A DNA stretch of 64,000 nt from Mesorhizobium_K sp040049215 (GCF_040049215.1 NZ_JBDZDN010000002.1:496001-560000); one strand, 5' to 3'; shown: positions 6,914 to 15,621, counted from the first letter of the stretch. A program made the numbers and translations. Notes: generated by a model not told the origin, from the letters alone.

Positions 6914-8965
6914 CTACCGGTTACCGCTGTCGAGCGCCGAGGCTAGGCGCACCAGCGAGAGGAACTCGGACCTGTAGCCATACGGGTCCGTTCCCCTGGA
7001 GGCAGTGGCAATCTCCATGATTCTGTCGTAGCCGAAATCGGCAGTGGCATCGGTGCCGCGCAGCTTCTGGCCGAAGGCGGCGACCGCCACCGAGAAGCGC
7101 TGGTCGGCGCCCGCGGCGGCGAAGGACGCGACCTCGTTGGCCCTGGTCACCGGCGTCTCGATCAGCTTCGAGACGTTCTCTGTAGGCAGCTTGTAGCGGA
7201 TCTTGACGAACGCATATTCGTCCGCATTGGCGACGCCGCCATTGTCGGTCGCCGCCTGGCCATAACGAAGATCGTCGATCTGCTGCGGCGCGCCCTTAGG
7301 CGTGATCTCGTAGATCGCCGTCACCGAATGGCCCGAGCCGATCTCGCCGGCGTCCACGCGGTCGTTGTTGAAATCCTCGCGGTTAAGCGCACGCGTCTCG
7401 TAGCCGATCAGCCGGTATTCGGAGACCGCGGCCGGGTTGAACTCAACCTGTATCTTCACGTCCTTGGCGATCGGGAACAGCGTCGAGGAAGCATCCTGAA
7501 CCAGCACTTTCTCGGCTTCCGACAGCGTATCGACATAAGCGGCCGTGCCGTTGCCGCTCTGGGCGATCGTCTGCATCATCTGGTCGTTCAGATTGCCGCG
7601 GCCGAAGCCGAAAACCGACAGGAAGACCCCCGACTTGCGCTTCTCCTCGATGATGCGCTTCAGATCGTCGTCATCGCTCTGGCCGACATTGAAGTCGCCG
7701 TCGGTGGCGAGCATCACCCGGTTGACGCCGCCCTGAACGAAGGACTGTTCGGCGAGCCTGTAGGCTTCCTTGATACCGGCCTCGCCGGCCGTGGTGCCGC
7801 CAGGTGTCAGGTTGTCGATCGCCGAGAGTATCTTGGCGCGTTCGGACACCTTGGTCGGCTCCAGCACCGTGCCCGCATTGCCGGCATAGGTGACGATCGA
7901 CACCGTGTCGTCGGGCTTGAGCTTCGACACCAGCAACCGGAAGGCCGACTGCAAAAGCGGCAGCTTGTCGGGCGCGTTCATCGAGCCGGACACGTCGAGC
8001 AGGAAGACGAGGTTCGCCTTGGGCTGTTCGGCCGGCACGATGTCATAACCCTTGATGGCGACGTGCATCAGCTTGGTGTGCTCGTTCCACGGCGTCGGCA
8101 TGACTGACACGGTCGAGTTGAACGGCGTCGAGGCGGCGTCCGGACCCTTCCAGTCATAGGGGAAATAGTTGATCATCTCCTCGACCCGCACCGTGTCGGC
8201 CTGCGGCAGGAAACCTTCCTTCAGCGAGCGGCGCACGAAGGAATAGGAGGCCGTATCGACGTCGATCGAGAAGGTGGAAACCGGGTCGGTGACCGCCGAG
8301 CGCACCGGATTGGTCTTGAATTCCTCGAAGCGGTCGCGATTTTCCTCGACCAGCGGCTGAACGTCTGCGGGCGCCATGCCGGCCGACTGGTCGATGATCA
8401 TCTTCGAAGCGGCGGTGGTTCCGGGAACCGCGCCGACACGGCCGCGCGGCGCCTCGGCGGGCGCCGGCGCGGCAAGACCACTGACCGAGCGCGACAGTTC
8501 GTCGGCTTCCGGGGCGGCGTAGTTCGCGAGCGCATCCGCGCTAGGCGCGGATTCCGGCAGGATCTGGATCACCGCATCGCGGCTCTCCGCGTCCGCCTTG
8601 TTCTCCTTGGCGGGTTCGGTGGAGGTCGCCTCCTGGCGCACCATCGGACCATCCGCGCTGTCCTGGCCGCCGAAACGGAACGGAGACTCCTCCATCAGAT
8701 AGAAGGCCGTATAGCCGGCGATCGGCAGCGCCAGCAATCCGGCGATCGCCGGCGTCGCGAGCAGTTTCTTTTGCATCATCTCCCTCCAGATCTTCCAAGC
8801 CCGATCCGTAAGACGCGGCCGGGTTTGCGATCCTTGGGCGACGGATGCGAAATTTTTCTCCTCGAACGCCTGCATTGCGGCAGCCAGCGCCCGGGCCTTC
8901 GCCTCGGCGCCGGGAGCCGGCGCCTGAAGGCCGCCGAGCCGTTTGAGTTCGTTGTCGTCGACCAT
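6914..8965 (-). CDS. VWA-domain protein with DUF3520-type C-terminus (YfbK-like)
   Basis: 683 residues from the ATG at 8963-8965, which has GAGGAAG 8 nt upstream; the TTG six bases earlier is less likely. Domains: a cytosolic N-terminus, one transmembrane helix (about 70-92, LLATPAIAGLLALPIAGYTAFYL), a Pro/Ala-rich linker, a von Willebrand-type N-terminal domain, the VWA domain with MIDAS motif DVSGSMN, and a C-terminal domain of the YfbK type. The bulk should be periplasmic. Such proteins probably bind partners through a metal site. The gene follows the ECF sigma factor by 2 nt, and its N-terminal tail may act as an anti-sigma segment. Confidence 0.85.
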   Translation of the reverse strand: MVDDNELKRLGGLQAPAPGAEAKARALAAAMQAFEEKNFASVAQGSQTRPRLTDRAWKIWREMMQKKLLATPAIAGLLALPIAGYTAFYLMEESPFRFGGQDSADGPMVRQEATSTEPAKENKADAESRDAVIQILPESAPSADALANYAAPEADELSRSVSGLAAPAPAEAPRGRVGAVPGTTAASKMIIDQSAGMAPADVQPLVEENRDRFEEFKTNPVRSAVTDPVSTFSIDVDTASYSFVRRSLKEGFLPQADTVRVEEMINYFPYDWKGPDAASTPFNSTVSVMPTPWNEHTKLMHVAIKGYDIVPAEQPKANLVFLLDVSGSMNAPDKLPLLQSAFRLLVSKLKPDDTVSIVTYAGNAGTVLEPTKVSERAKILSAIDNLTPGGTTAGEAGIKEAYRLAEQSFVQGGVNRVMLATDGDFNVGQSDDDDLKRIIEEKRKSGVFLSVFGFGRGNLNDQMMQTIAQSGNGTAAYVDTLSEAEKVLVQDASSTLFPIAKDVKIQVEFNPAAVSEYRLIGYETRALNREDFNNDRVDAGEIGSGHSVTAIYEITPKGAPQQIDDLRYGQAATDNGGVANADEYAFVKIRYKLPTENVSKLIETPVTRANEVASFAAAGADQRFSVAVAAFGQKLRGTDATADFGYDRIMEIATASRGTDPYGYRSEFLSLVRLASALDSGNR

Positions 8966-8967
8966 GG

Positions 8968-9531
8968 TCAATCTTCCTCGGCCGAAAGCATCAGCGCCTT
9001 CAGTCGCTTCTTCGCTTCATGGATGTGCCACGAGACCGTCGCCTCCGCGCAGGCCATCGCATCGGCCGCCGCCGCGTGGCTGAGCCCCTCGCCATAGACG
9101 AGCAGCACCGAGTCGCGCTGCTTGTCGGGCAGTTTCCTGACCGCCGACCATAGCCTTTCGGCCTGCTCGTCGGGCTCCGGCGTACCTTGACCGTCGACCA
9201 GCGCGTGCAGGCCGAACGCCTCGGCTTTCGCTGTCTCCCGCTTCGTCTTGCGCATCAGGTCACGCGCGGCGTTCATCGTCATCGCGTAGAGCCAGGTGGT
9301 AAAGGCGCCGCCGCCGCGATAGCTGCCTATGGCGCGGCCGAGCCGCACGCAGACTTCCTGAGCTATGTCCTCGGCGTCGGCCTTGCGGCCGCACCAGCGC
9401 CATGCGACGCGATGGACAAAATCATAGTGCCTTTCGACAAGCCTGCCGAAAGCGGCACTGTCCCCCTTCTGCGCCTTGCCGATCAGATCGAGATCGGATG
9501 GCTCGCGTTCGTCCAGCATCATCGCCGTCAT
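8968..9531 (-). CDS. ECF-type RNA polymerase sigma factor
   Basis: 187 residues. Sigma region 2 at about 25-90 (FGRLVERHYDFVHRVAWRWCG...DAEDIAQEVCVR) and region 4 at about 125-180 (KQRDSVLLVYGEGLSHAAAADAM...VSWHIHEAKKRL). Its stop is 2 nt from the start of the transmembrane VWA protein, so the two form an operon. This arrangement suggests that the downstream protein regulates the sigma factor at the membrane. The signal and the regulon are unknown. Confidence 0.88.
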   Translation of the reverse strand: MTAMMLDEREPSDLDLIGKAQKGDSAAFGRLVERHYDFVHRVAWRWCGRKADAEDIAQEVCVRLGRAIGSYRGGGAFTTWLYAMTMNAARDLMRKTKRETAKAEAFGLHALVDGQGTPEPDEQAERLWSAVRKLPDKQRDSVLLVYGEGLSHAAAADAMACAEATVSWHIHEAKKRLKALMLSAEED

Positions 9532-9611
9532 TTGTGATTAGGACGAGAGCTTTGGAGCATTCCTTGGGGGGAAGCGGAAGTTTTTTGTCGTGGCTTCCAA
9601 ATCTGAATCAA

Positions 9612-9640
9612 AACGGCCGCACGGGGCGGCCGTTCGATTT
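9612..9640 (-). terminator. Rho-independent terminator after ridA-like gene
   Basis: AACGGCCGC / GCGGCCGTT perfect 9-bp stem (9612-9634). On the minus strand it is followed by TTTTGATT and sits 24 nt beyond the stop of the RidA gene. Confidence 0.75.
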
Positions 9641-9657
9641 CGCTATCCGCGTGTCGC

Positions 9658-10002
9658 TCAATCCACTGCCGCGACCACTATGATCTCGACCTTGTATTTC
9701 GGCGCGGCGAGCTTTGCCTCGCCGGTTGCGCGGGCGGGCGGGTTGGCCCGGTCGATCCAAGCATCCCACACCGAATTCATCTCGGCGAAGTTGGCCATGT
9801 CGTCGAGCCAGATGATCGTCTGCAAAAGCTTCGACTTGCTGGTGCCCGCCTTGGCGAGCAGCGTGTCGATCTTCGCCAGAATGTCCCTGGTCTGCTCGGC
9901 GACCGTCGCGCCCTCCCCGACCTGGCCGGCCAGATAGACGGTGCTGTTGTGGATGACGATGTCGCTCATGCGCGGACCGACGTCGATGCGGCGGATGGTC
10001 AT
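9658..10002 (-). CDS. RidA/YjgF-family enamine/imine deaminase-like protein
   Basis: 114 residues starting MTIRRIDVGPRMSDIV, with AGGAAGG 8 nt upstream (an ATG two codons earlier is too close to it). Single RidA domain of normal size: the trimer-core pattern VYLAGQVGEGATVAEQTRDIL and WLDDMANFAEMNSVWDAW, and the end VEIIVVAAVD. It lacks the usual catalytic Arg block of true RidA (the C-terminal P-R-x-x-V is replaced by A-P-K-Y-K-V), which places it among RidA relatives whose substrates are unknown. It stands alone, with its own terminator. Confidence 0.8.
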   Translation of the reverse strand: MTIRRIDVGPRMSDIVIHNSTVYLAGQVGEGATVAEQTRDILAKIDTLLAKAGTSKSKLLQTIIWLDDMANFAEMNSVWDAWIDRANPPARATGEAKLAAPKYKVEIIVVAAVD

Positions 10003-10139
10003 TGGCATTTCCTTCCTGTTTGGCCGGTTCTCCATAGATTTTGCATGGCGGGAAACGCAAGGGCGCCGCGGCCGAAATCCGACGCGCCGGCAAAAAAGCA
10101 GCCGGCGCCCGGCCCAGTCGAACCGCAAATCCGGTTGAC

Positions 10140-10156
10140 TAATGTAATAACATCAC
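10140..10156. promoter_or_regulatory. Zur-like operator of the zinc ABC operon
   Basis: ATGTAATAACAT (10142-10153) in the context TAATGTAATAACATCAC is one base from the ATGTTATAACAT core typical of alphaproteobacterial Zur boxes. It lies 36 nt before the ATPase start. Confidence 0.65.
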
Positions 10157-10191
10157 ATACCCAACACCCCTCGACGCAGTTGCCGAACCCC

Positions 10192-11055
10192 ATGACCGAC
10201 GCCAGCCTGACCTTTCGCGACCTGACGCTTGGCTACAACGCCCATCCGGCGGTGCACCACCTGTCCGGAACGGTCGGGCGCGGATCGCTGACGGCGGTCG
10301 TCGGCGCCAATGGATCGGGCAAGTCGACGCTGATGAAGGGCATTGTCGGCGTGCTGAAGCCTATGGCCGGCGAAAGTCTGAAGATGCCCGGCGCGCGCAT
10401 CGCCTATCTGCCGCAACAGTCGGAGCTTGACCGCAGCTTCCCGGCGCGCGTCGTCGACCTCGTCTCGATGGGCCTGTGGCCGAAGCGCGGGCTGCTCGGC
10501 CGCCATACCGCCGAGGACAAGGCGTCGGTGACGCAGGCGCTGATGGCGGTCGGCCTGGAAGGCTTCGAGGGCAGGCCGATTGATACGCTGTCGGGCGGCC
10601 AACTGCAGCGCGCGCTGTTCGCTAGGGTGCTGGTCCAGGACGCCGAGATCATCCTGCTCGACGAACCTTTCAACGCCATCGACGCAAGAACGGTCACCGA
10701 TCTAGTCGCGCTGATCAAGCGCTGGCACGGCGAGAAGCGGACGGTTATGGTGGTGGTCCACGACCTCGACCTCGTGCGCCAGCATTTTCCCGAGACGCTG
10801 CTGCTTGCGCGCCAACCCATCGCATGGGGACCGACGGCAGAGGCGCTGAAGCCGGAGAACCTGCTCAGAGCCCGCCGCTTCGACGAGGCCTGGCACGACG
10901 ACGCGCCCTGGTGCGAGCCGGAGCCGCATGAGCATACGGATGGGCATGCGCACGACGGTCATGCTCACGCGCATTCGCATGACGGCCATCACCATCACAA
11001 CCACGGGGAGACGCACGACAGCCACGATCATGAATCCGGGCCGCGAGCAGCGTGA
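10192..11055 (+). CDS. aztA: Zinc ABC transporter ATP-binding protein with His-rich tail (AztA-like)
   Basis: 287 residues from the ATG at 10192. ABC ATPase with Walker A GANGSGKST (38-46), signature LSGGQ (about 134) and Walker B IILLDEP. The C-terminal ~36 residues (about 245-282) contain 16 histidines, a likely cytosolic zinc-binding tail. With the permease and binding protein that follow, it forms a high-affinity Zn(II) importer at the inner membrane. A Zur-like box precedes it. The permease start overlaps its stop (GTGA). AztA is preferred to ZnuC because of the binding protein's sequence. Confidence 0.87.
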   Translation: MTDASLTFRDLTLGYNAHPAVHHLSGTVGRGSLTAVVGANGSGKSTLMKGIVGVLKPMAGESLKMPGARIAYLPQQSELDRSFPARVVDLVSMGLWPKRGLLGRHTAEDKASVTQALMAVGLEGFEGRPIDTLSGGQLQRALFARVLVQDAEIILLDEPFNAIDARTVTDLVALIKRWHGEKRTVMVVVHDLDLVRQHFPETLLLARQPIAWGPTAEALKPENLLRARRFDEAWHDDAPWCEPEPHEHTDGHAHDGHAHAHSHDGHHHHNHGETHDSHDHESGPRAA

Positions 11056-11924
11056 CCATGTACGACTATTTCATCGCGCCCTTCATCGAGTTCGGCTTCA
11101 TGCAGCGCGCGCTCGCCGGCTCGCTGCTGTTATCGCTCTCCTCCTGCCCGGTCGGCGTGTTCCTGATGCTCCGACGCATGAGCTTGACCGGCGACGCTAT
11201 GGCGCATGCGATCCTGCCGGGCGCGGCCGCCGGCTTCCTGCTCTATGGACTCGAGATCGTGCCTATGACCATCGGCGGGCTGATCGCCGGCGTCGTCGTG
11301 GCGATGGGCGCCGGCGCCGTGTCGCGCTTCACCATCCAGAAGGAGGACGCATCGCTTGCCGCCTTCTACCTGATCTCACTGGCGCTCGGCGTTCTGATCG
11401 TGTCGCTGCGCGGCTCGAGCGTCGACCTGATGCATGTGCTCTTCGGCACCGTGCTTGCCCTCAATGACGAGGCGCTCAAGCTGATCGCCTCGATTGCCGG
11501 TGTCACGCTGCTGACGCTGGCGGTCTTCTGGCGCGCGCTGGTCGCTGAATGCCTCGACCCGCTCTTCCTGCGCTCGGTGAGCCGGCTGGGCACGCCCGTG
11601 CATTTCGTTTTCCTCGGCCTCGTCGTGCTCAACCTCGTCGGCGGCTTCCAGGCGCTGGGCACGCTGCTCTCGGTCGGACTGATGATGCTGCCGGCGGCGG
11701 CGGCGCGCTTCTGGACATCCAGAGTCGAGCCTATGTGCCTGCTGGCCCTTGTGATCGGTTTCGCCTCCTGCGTCGCCGGCCTGCTTTTGTCCTACCACGC
11801 ATCGCTGCCCTCCGGCCCGGCCATCATCCTGTCGGCCGGCGTCGTCTATCTCGCTTCGATCTTGTTGGGCCCGCGCGGCGTGCTGCGTTCGCGCGTGCGC
11901 CACCACCGTCACCGGACCGCCTGA
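11052..11924 (+). CDS. aztB: Zinc ABC transporter permease (AztB-like)
   Basis: 290 residues from GTG 11052 (or ATG 11058), overlapping the ATPase stop. Member of the ABC-3 permease family of metal importers, with eight or nine hydrophobic segments spread along the length (e.g. FMQRALAGSLLLSLSSCPVGVFLML, FLGLVVLNLVGGFQALGTLLSVGLMMLP). The conserved GDAMAHAILPGAA near residue 50 is the family's coupling and metal-path region. The last ten residues are His/Arg-rich. It forms the membrane channel of the zinc importer encoded by this operon. Confidence 0.88.
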   Translation: MTMYDYFIAPFIEFGFMQRALAGSLLLSLSSCPVGVFLMLRRMSLTGDAMAHAILPGAAAGFLLYGLEIVPMTIGGLIAGVVVAMGAGAVSRFTIQKEDASLAAFYLISLALGVLIVSLRGSSVDLMHVLFGTVLALNDEALKLIASIAGVTLLTLAVFWRALVAECLDPLFLRSVSRLGTPVHFVFLGLVVLNLVGGFQALGTLLSVGLMMLPAAAARFWTSRVEPMCLLALVIGFASCVAGLLLSYHASLPSGPAIILSAGVVYLASILLGPRGVLRSRVRHHRHRTA

Positions 11925-11945
11925 ACCCGAGCACTGGAGAAGACC

Positions 11946-12890
11946 ATGCAGAAATTGTCGCGGCTTGCCTTCGCGTTGAGCGTTATAACATTAATAACGC
12001 CAGCCCTGCCCGCCGCGGCCGAGCCGCTGAATGTGGTCGCAAGCTTCTCGATCATCGGCGACTTCGCGCAAAACGTCGGTGGCGACCGCATCGCGCTGAC
12101 CACGCTCGTCGGCCACAACGGCGACGCGCATGTCTACGAACCGAAGCCTGCGGATGCGGTCGTCATGGCCGGCGCGGACGTCGTGCTGGTGAACGGCCTT
12201 CACTTCGAGGGTTTTTTGCAGCGGCTGGTCGAGGCAAGCGCCACGAAAGCCGTGGTGGTCGAATTGACCAAGGGGGTCGAGACGCTGGCGACGGCCGAGG
12301 AAGAGGTCGAGCATGAGGGCGAAGCAACCCATGAAGCCGAAGACGGTCACGACCACGGCGCAACCGACCCGCACGCCTTCCAGTCGATCGCCAATGCGAA
12401 GATCTATGTGAAGAACATCGCCGACGCCTTCTGCGCGGCGGATGCGGCCGGCTGTGACGCATACGAGGCAAACGCCGCTGCCTATACCGGCAAGCTCGAG
12501 GCGCTGGAGGCGGAGGTGAAGGCCGCCGTCGCCGCCATCCCCGCCGACAAGCGCGCAGTCATCACCTCGCACGACGCCTTCGGCTATTTCCAGCACGCAT
12601 ACGGGATCACCTTCCTAGCGCCCGAGGGCGTCTCAACGGACGCCGAGGCCTCCGCCGCCGACGTGGCAAAACTGATCGAGCAGGTCAGGCACGACAAGGC
12701 ATCGGCGATCTTCGTCGAGAACATCACCAACCAGCGGCTGATCGAGCAGATAGCCAGCGAGACGGGCCTGAAGATCGGCGGCACGCTTTATTCCGACGCG
12801 CTGTCGGATGCCAACGGGCCGGCGCCCACCTATATCGACATGATGAGGAACAACATCGGCGCGATAAAAGGTGCTATCCTCGGCAGCTAG
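11946..12890 (+). CDS. aztC: Zinc ABC transporter substrate-binding protein (AztC-like)
   Basis: 314 residues. Signal peptide 1-26 (ending ALPAAA), then the cluster A-I metal-binding fold: VVASFSIIGDFAQNVGGDRI, the first ligand in GDAHVYEPKP, a flexible His/Glu loop (EEVEHEGEATHEAEDGHDHG, about 120-139), the second ligand DPHAF, the third in SHDAFGYF, and the final Asp in LYSDALSD. It binds Zn(II) in the periplasm and hands it to the permease. The short loop and the DPHAFQSIANAKIYVKNI pattern resemble AztC more than ZnuA. No AztD metallochaperone follows. Confidence 0.86.
   Translation: MQKLSRLAFALSVITLITPALPAAAEPLNVVASFSIIGDFAQNVGGDRIALTTLVGHNGDAHVYEPKPADAVVMAGADVVLVNGLHFEGFLQRLVEASATKAVVVELTKGVETLATAEEEVEHEGEATHEAEDGHDHGATDPHAFQSIANAKIYVKNIADAFCAADAAGCDAYEANAAAYTGKLEALEAEVKAAVAAIPADKRAVITSHDAFGYFQHAYGITFLAPEGVSTDAEASAADVAKLIEQVRHDKASAIFVENITNQRLIEQIASETGLKIGGTLYSDALSDANGPAPTYIDMMRNNIGAIKGAILGS
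11982..11998. promoter_or_regulatory. Possible second Zur-like box inside the aztC signal-peptide codons
   Basis: GTTAT-AACATTA-ATAAC is AT-rich against a GC-rich background. Its complement reads TAATGTTATAAC, a close match to a Zur half-site. It lies within codons 13-18, so it may be a chance effect of coding V-I-T-L-I-T. Confidence 0.3.
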
Positions 12891-12912
12891 ATCGCTTTAG
12901 GGAAATGATCGT

Positions 12913-13335
12913 ATGACGGACTTCACGCCCATCCAGTCGCTGATCGGCGGCATTTTGATCGGCCTTTCGGCCGTCCTCCTGATGGCGCTGCACGGGCGGG
13001 TCGCCGGCATGACGGGCATCTTGACCGGCGTCATTCCGCCAACGGCCACAGATTGGCCATGGCGGGCGGCATTCCTGGCGGGCGCGGTCGTCGCGCCCGT
13101 GGTCTATCTTGCCGCGGGCGGCGTCATTCCGTTCGACGTGCCGGTTTCGACCGGCGCGCTCGTGGTCGGCGGTCTGCTCGTCGGCATCGGCGTGCATTTC
13201 GGCAATGGCTGTCCAAGCGGGCATGGAATCTGCGGCCTGGCGCGGTTCTCGCCGAGCTCGCTGGCGGCGGTCGTGACCTTCATGCTGACGGCCTTTGCCA
13301 CCGTCTTCGTCATCCGCCACGTGATCGCAGGTTGA
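12913..13335 (+). CDS. YeeE/YedE-family membrane protein, first half (PmpA-like)
   Basis: 140 residues with four or five membrane segments. It carries the family signature GVHFGNGCPSGHGICGLARFS, whose Cys residues handle thiosulfate or polysulfide in YeeE/TsuA proteins. It is half the size of YeeE and is followed 3 nt later by a second half-size protein, so the pair should form one transporter for a sulfur species. The pair resembles PmpA/PmpB of the bigR (sulfide-detoxification) operons. It starts 22 nt after aztC, so it may be read through from the zinc operon. Confidence 0.8.
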   Translation: MTDFTPIQSLIGGILIGLSAVLLMALHGRVAGMTGILTGVIPPTATDWPWRAAFLAGAVVAPVVYLAAGGVIPFDVPVSTGALVVGGLLVGIGVHFGNGCPSGHGICGLARFSPSSLAAVVTFMLTAFATVFVIRHVIAG

Positions 13336-13338
13336 ACG

Positions 13339-13776
13339 ATGAAAAGCCTGGTGTCCGCTTTTCTGATCGGCATTCTCTTCGGCCTCGGCATTACCGTCTC
13401 GGGCATGATCAACCCGGCCAAGGTGCTGAACTTCTTCGACATCGCCGGCAACTGGGACCCGAGCCTCGCCTTCGTCATGGGCGGCGGGCTGGTCACCGCG
13501 CTGGTCGGCTACCGGCTGGTGTTCGGCCGGCTGAAGGCGCCGCTGTTCGGCCTAGAATTTTCGGCACGGGCTGCAAGCGCGATCGACCGGCGCCTGATCG
13601 GCGGCGCGGCAGTGTTCGGCGCAGGCTGGGGCATCGTCGGCTTCTGCCCCGGTGGCGCGATCCCGGCGCTGGGGCTGCTCCGTAGCGAAGCGCTGGTGTT
13701 CGTGGCGGCGATGATGGCTGGTATCGCTCTCGCGCGGACCGTCAAGCGCAGGCTACCAACGCCAGCCGCCGCATAA
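13339..13776 (+). CDS. YeeE/YedE-family membrane protein, second half (DUF6691/PmpB-like)
   Basis: 145 residues with four predicted membrane segments. Signatures are GITVSGMINPAKVLNFFD near the N-terminus and GWGIVGFCPGGAIPALG around 107-123, with the conserved Cys of the family. It complements the preceding half-transporter, and the two stop/start codons are 3 nt apart. Likely imports or exports a reduced sulfur compound across the inner membrane. Confidence 0.8.
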   Translation: MKSLVSAFLIGILFGLGITVSGMINPAKVLNFFDIAGNWDPSLAFVMGGGLVTALVGYRLVFGRLKAPLFGLEFSARAASAIDRRLIGGAAVFGAGWGIVGFCPGGAIPALGLLRSEALVFVAAMMAGIALARTVKRRLPTPAAA

Positions 13777-13848
13777 CGGTTGCCGAAGCCCGTTCCCGGT
13801 GGCATGAGAGCGGCGACAGCCGCGGCCAAAGCGAATTAGAGGTGCATC

Positions 13849-14187
13849 ATGGAATACCGCCAAATCAGCGACAATTATTCGGTGAGCGGCCAGATCCTGC
13901 CGCAGGACATCGCGGCGGTGAAGGCTGCCGGCTTCAAGAGCGTGATTTGCAACCGGCCCGACAATGAGCAACCCGGCCAGCCGTCGGCCGACAGCATGAA
14001 GGCGGCGGCGAAAGCGGCAGGGCTGGAGTTCCGCTACATCCCCGTCATCAGCGGGCAGATCACCGAAGAGAACGTCGCCGACCAGGCCGCCGCGCTTGAA
14101 GGACTGAAAGGCCCGGTCTTCGCCTATTGCCGCTCCGGCGCGCGCAGCACCAACCTCTACGCATTGATCCAGGAGATGGGGGAGTAA
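13849..14187 (+). CDS. TIGR01244-type sulfurtransferase/phosphatase domain protein (Blh N-domain-like)
   Basis: 112 residues. One dual-specificity-phosphatase-like fold with the P-loop CRSGARST (C94-T101), preceded by VSGQILPQDI and VICNRPDNEQP, which are typical of the stand-alone version of the N-terminal domain of Blh (beta-lactamase-like hydrolase of bigR operons). With the two YeeE/YedE proteins just upstream it gives a sulfur-handling module. The metallo-beta-lactamase (persulfide dioxygenase) part and a BigR repressor are absent here. Confidence 0.82.
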   Translation: MEYRQISDNYSVSGQILPQDIAAVKAAGFKSVICNRPDNEQPGQPSADSMKAAAKAAGLEFRYIPVISGQITEENVADQAAALEGLKGPVFAYCRSGARSTNLYALIQEMGE

Positions 14188-14209
14188 CGCCCGCCCTGGG
14201 TGCTGCCCC

Positions 14210-14878
14210 TCATCGCATGAAAGCCGCCATGTGAAAGGCCTGCTCGTCCGGCGGGTAGCGATAGGCCGTGCCATAGGGACAGGCGTTGCGATCGAGACAA
14301 CCGGACACGCGACAGGGATTGCCGGACGGCCCGCGCACATAGTCGAGACACGCCTGGTAGGCGAAGCGCGCCTCGGAATAAGCGCCGACCGGACAGGATT
14401 TCAGGCAGGGTTTTCCGTCACATAGGTCGCAAAGGTGAATCACGTCGTCAGGCGGTTGAATCGGAATCTCAACGTCGAAAAGCAGCGCCCCGCGATAGGC
14501 GTGCCAGAGCCCGTATAGCGGATGCATGAGGATGCCAAGCGGCGACGGCTTCAGGCCCTCGGCGCGCATCGCCCATTGCTGGAACGGCAGATAAGGACGA
14601 TCCGAGGGCGAGACAGCGCGCGCGCCGAACTGTTCGGCGACCGAGCCGATGACCTCGCGCGACCATGTGTCGAGCGGATTTTGCAGCCCTGCGGGCTGCG
14701 TCCGCCGCCAGCGCAGGAAAGGCGGCCAGGGCGCGTCACCCGCCTGCCCCACGAGCAGAACGGATCTGGCCGGCAAGCCGCTAGGTCCGGGCGGCGCGGC
14801 TTCGTCCTGCGCGAAACTGAAGCCGCCGCGCGGCATCAGGCCGTGTTTGGCCAGTTTGCCGGCAATCCCGTCGATCAT
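14210..14878 (-). CDS. 4Fe-4S ferredoxin-type protein
   Basis: 222 residues from the ATG at 14876-14878 (GGAGTGG 10 nt upstream); GTG starts at 14893 or 14908 are possible. The C-terminal third carries the cysteines: CDLCDGKPCLKSCPVGAY (about 155-172) followed by C-x7-9-C pairs ending CLDRNACPYG, enough for one classical and one irregular FeS cluster. It resembles the QueG-like ferredoxin fold without its cobalamin domain. Function unknown; a redox role is inferred. It converges on the Blh-like gene. Confidence 0.72.
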   Translation of the reverse strand: MIDGIAGKLAKHGLMPRGGFSFAQDEAAPPGPSGLPARSVLLVGQAGDAPWPPFLRWRRTQPAGLQNPLDTWSREVIGSVAEQFGARAVSPSDRPYLPFQQWAMRAEGLKPSPLGILMHPLYGLWHAYRGALLFDVEIPIQPPDDVIHLCDLCDGKPCLKSCPVGAYSEARFAYQACLDYVRGPSGNPCRVSGCLDRNACPYGTAYRYPPDEQAFHMAAFMR

Positions 14879-14944
14879 CCGGATTTCAGCCACTCCTTCG
14901 ATGGGCACGATGCGAGATGACGAAAGATACGACTACGTTCGCGC

Positions 14945-15445
14945 CTACGCCATCGGCCTCAGCATTCGCCGAAGCACGTCCGACTTGGCCCCGAAATGCT
15001 GCCACAGAGCCCCGACGGCATGCACTGCCACCACCACGATGATGACCGGCTTGCCGATCTCGTGCAGTTCGCCGATCTCCTCCACGCCGAAATACCAAGC
15101 CAGCGCGCCGGTCACCGGCATCAGGAAAATAGCGGCATAGAGGACAAGATGCGCAAGCATGGCGACGTATTTGAGGACGACGCTCTCGTCGGCGGGAACG
15201 GGAGGCGCGCCGTAGCGTATCCGCAACGCAACGCGTAGAACGGCCAGGACCAGGATCGCAAGGCCTATATAGACGTGCAAGTTGGCGGGCAGCATCGCGT
15301 CGCTTGTCGGTTCGGTCCCTTTCATGAAGGCTCGGAAGGCCGGAACGATGTCCTCGCCGAACACGATCTGGAAAATGACGAGCGCGGCGATGACCCAATG
15401 GAGGATGATCTGGGTTCTTGTGTAGCCGGTGGGATGCAATTGCAT
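14945..15445 (-). CDS. Cytochrome b561 family protein
   Basis: 166 residues with four transmembrane helices. Haem-ligand histidines are visible in the first helix (ILHWVIAALVIFQIVFGE), in ANLHVYIGLAILVLAVLR, in LAHLVLYAAIFLMPVTG and in VVVAVHAVGALWQHF. Matches the bacterial b561 (YodB/CybB) family, which moves electrons between the quinone pool and periplasmic or superoxide-linked partners. The neighbouring FeS protein could be an electron partner; this is inference from adjacency. Confidence 0.88.
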   Translation of the reverse strand: MQLHPTGYTRTQIILHWVIAALVIFQIVFGEDIVPAFRAFMKGTEPTSDAMLPANLHVYIGLAILVLAVLRVALRIRYGAPPVPADESVVLKYVAMLAHLVLYAAIFLMPVTGALAWYFGVEEIGELHEIGKPVIIVVVAVHAVGALWQHFGAKSDVLRRMLRPMA

Positions 15446-15525
15446 GGGGAGGCCTCTGTGAATGTTGGCCGGCCATACTCCTAACGAACAAAATCGCGCG
15501 CCTTGATGCAGCGCAAAATCGCCCG

Positions 15526-15539
15526 AGGTGACCTCACCT
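15526..15539. promoter_or_regulatory. Palindrome upstream of cytochrome b561
   Basis: AGGTGA-CC-TCACCT, perfect arms, 81 nt upstream of the b561 start on the minus strand. Candidate operator; no regulator is assigned. Confidence 0.35.
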
Positions 15540-15621
15540 AGTCCGGCTGATTGAACGCGCTGCGCCAGACTTCCTTGTGGATGATGTCGGCCACTTTAGC
15601 CCGGCCTGTATCGGGCTCCCT

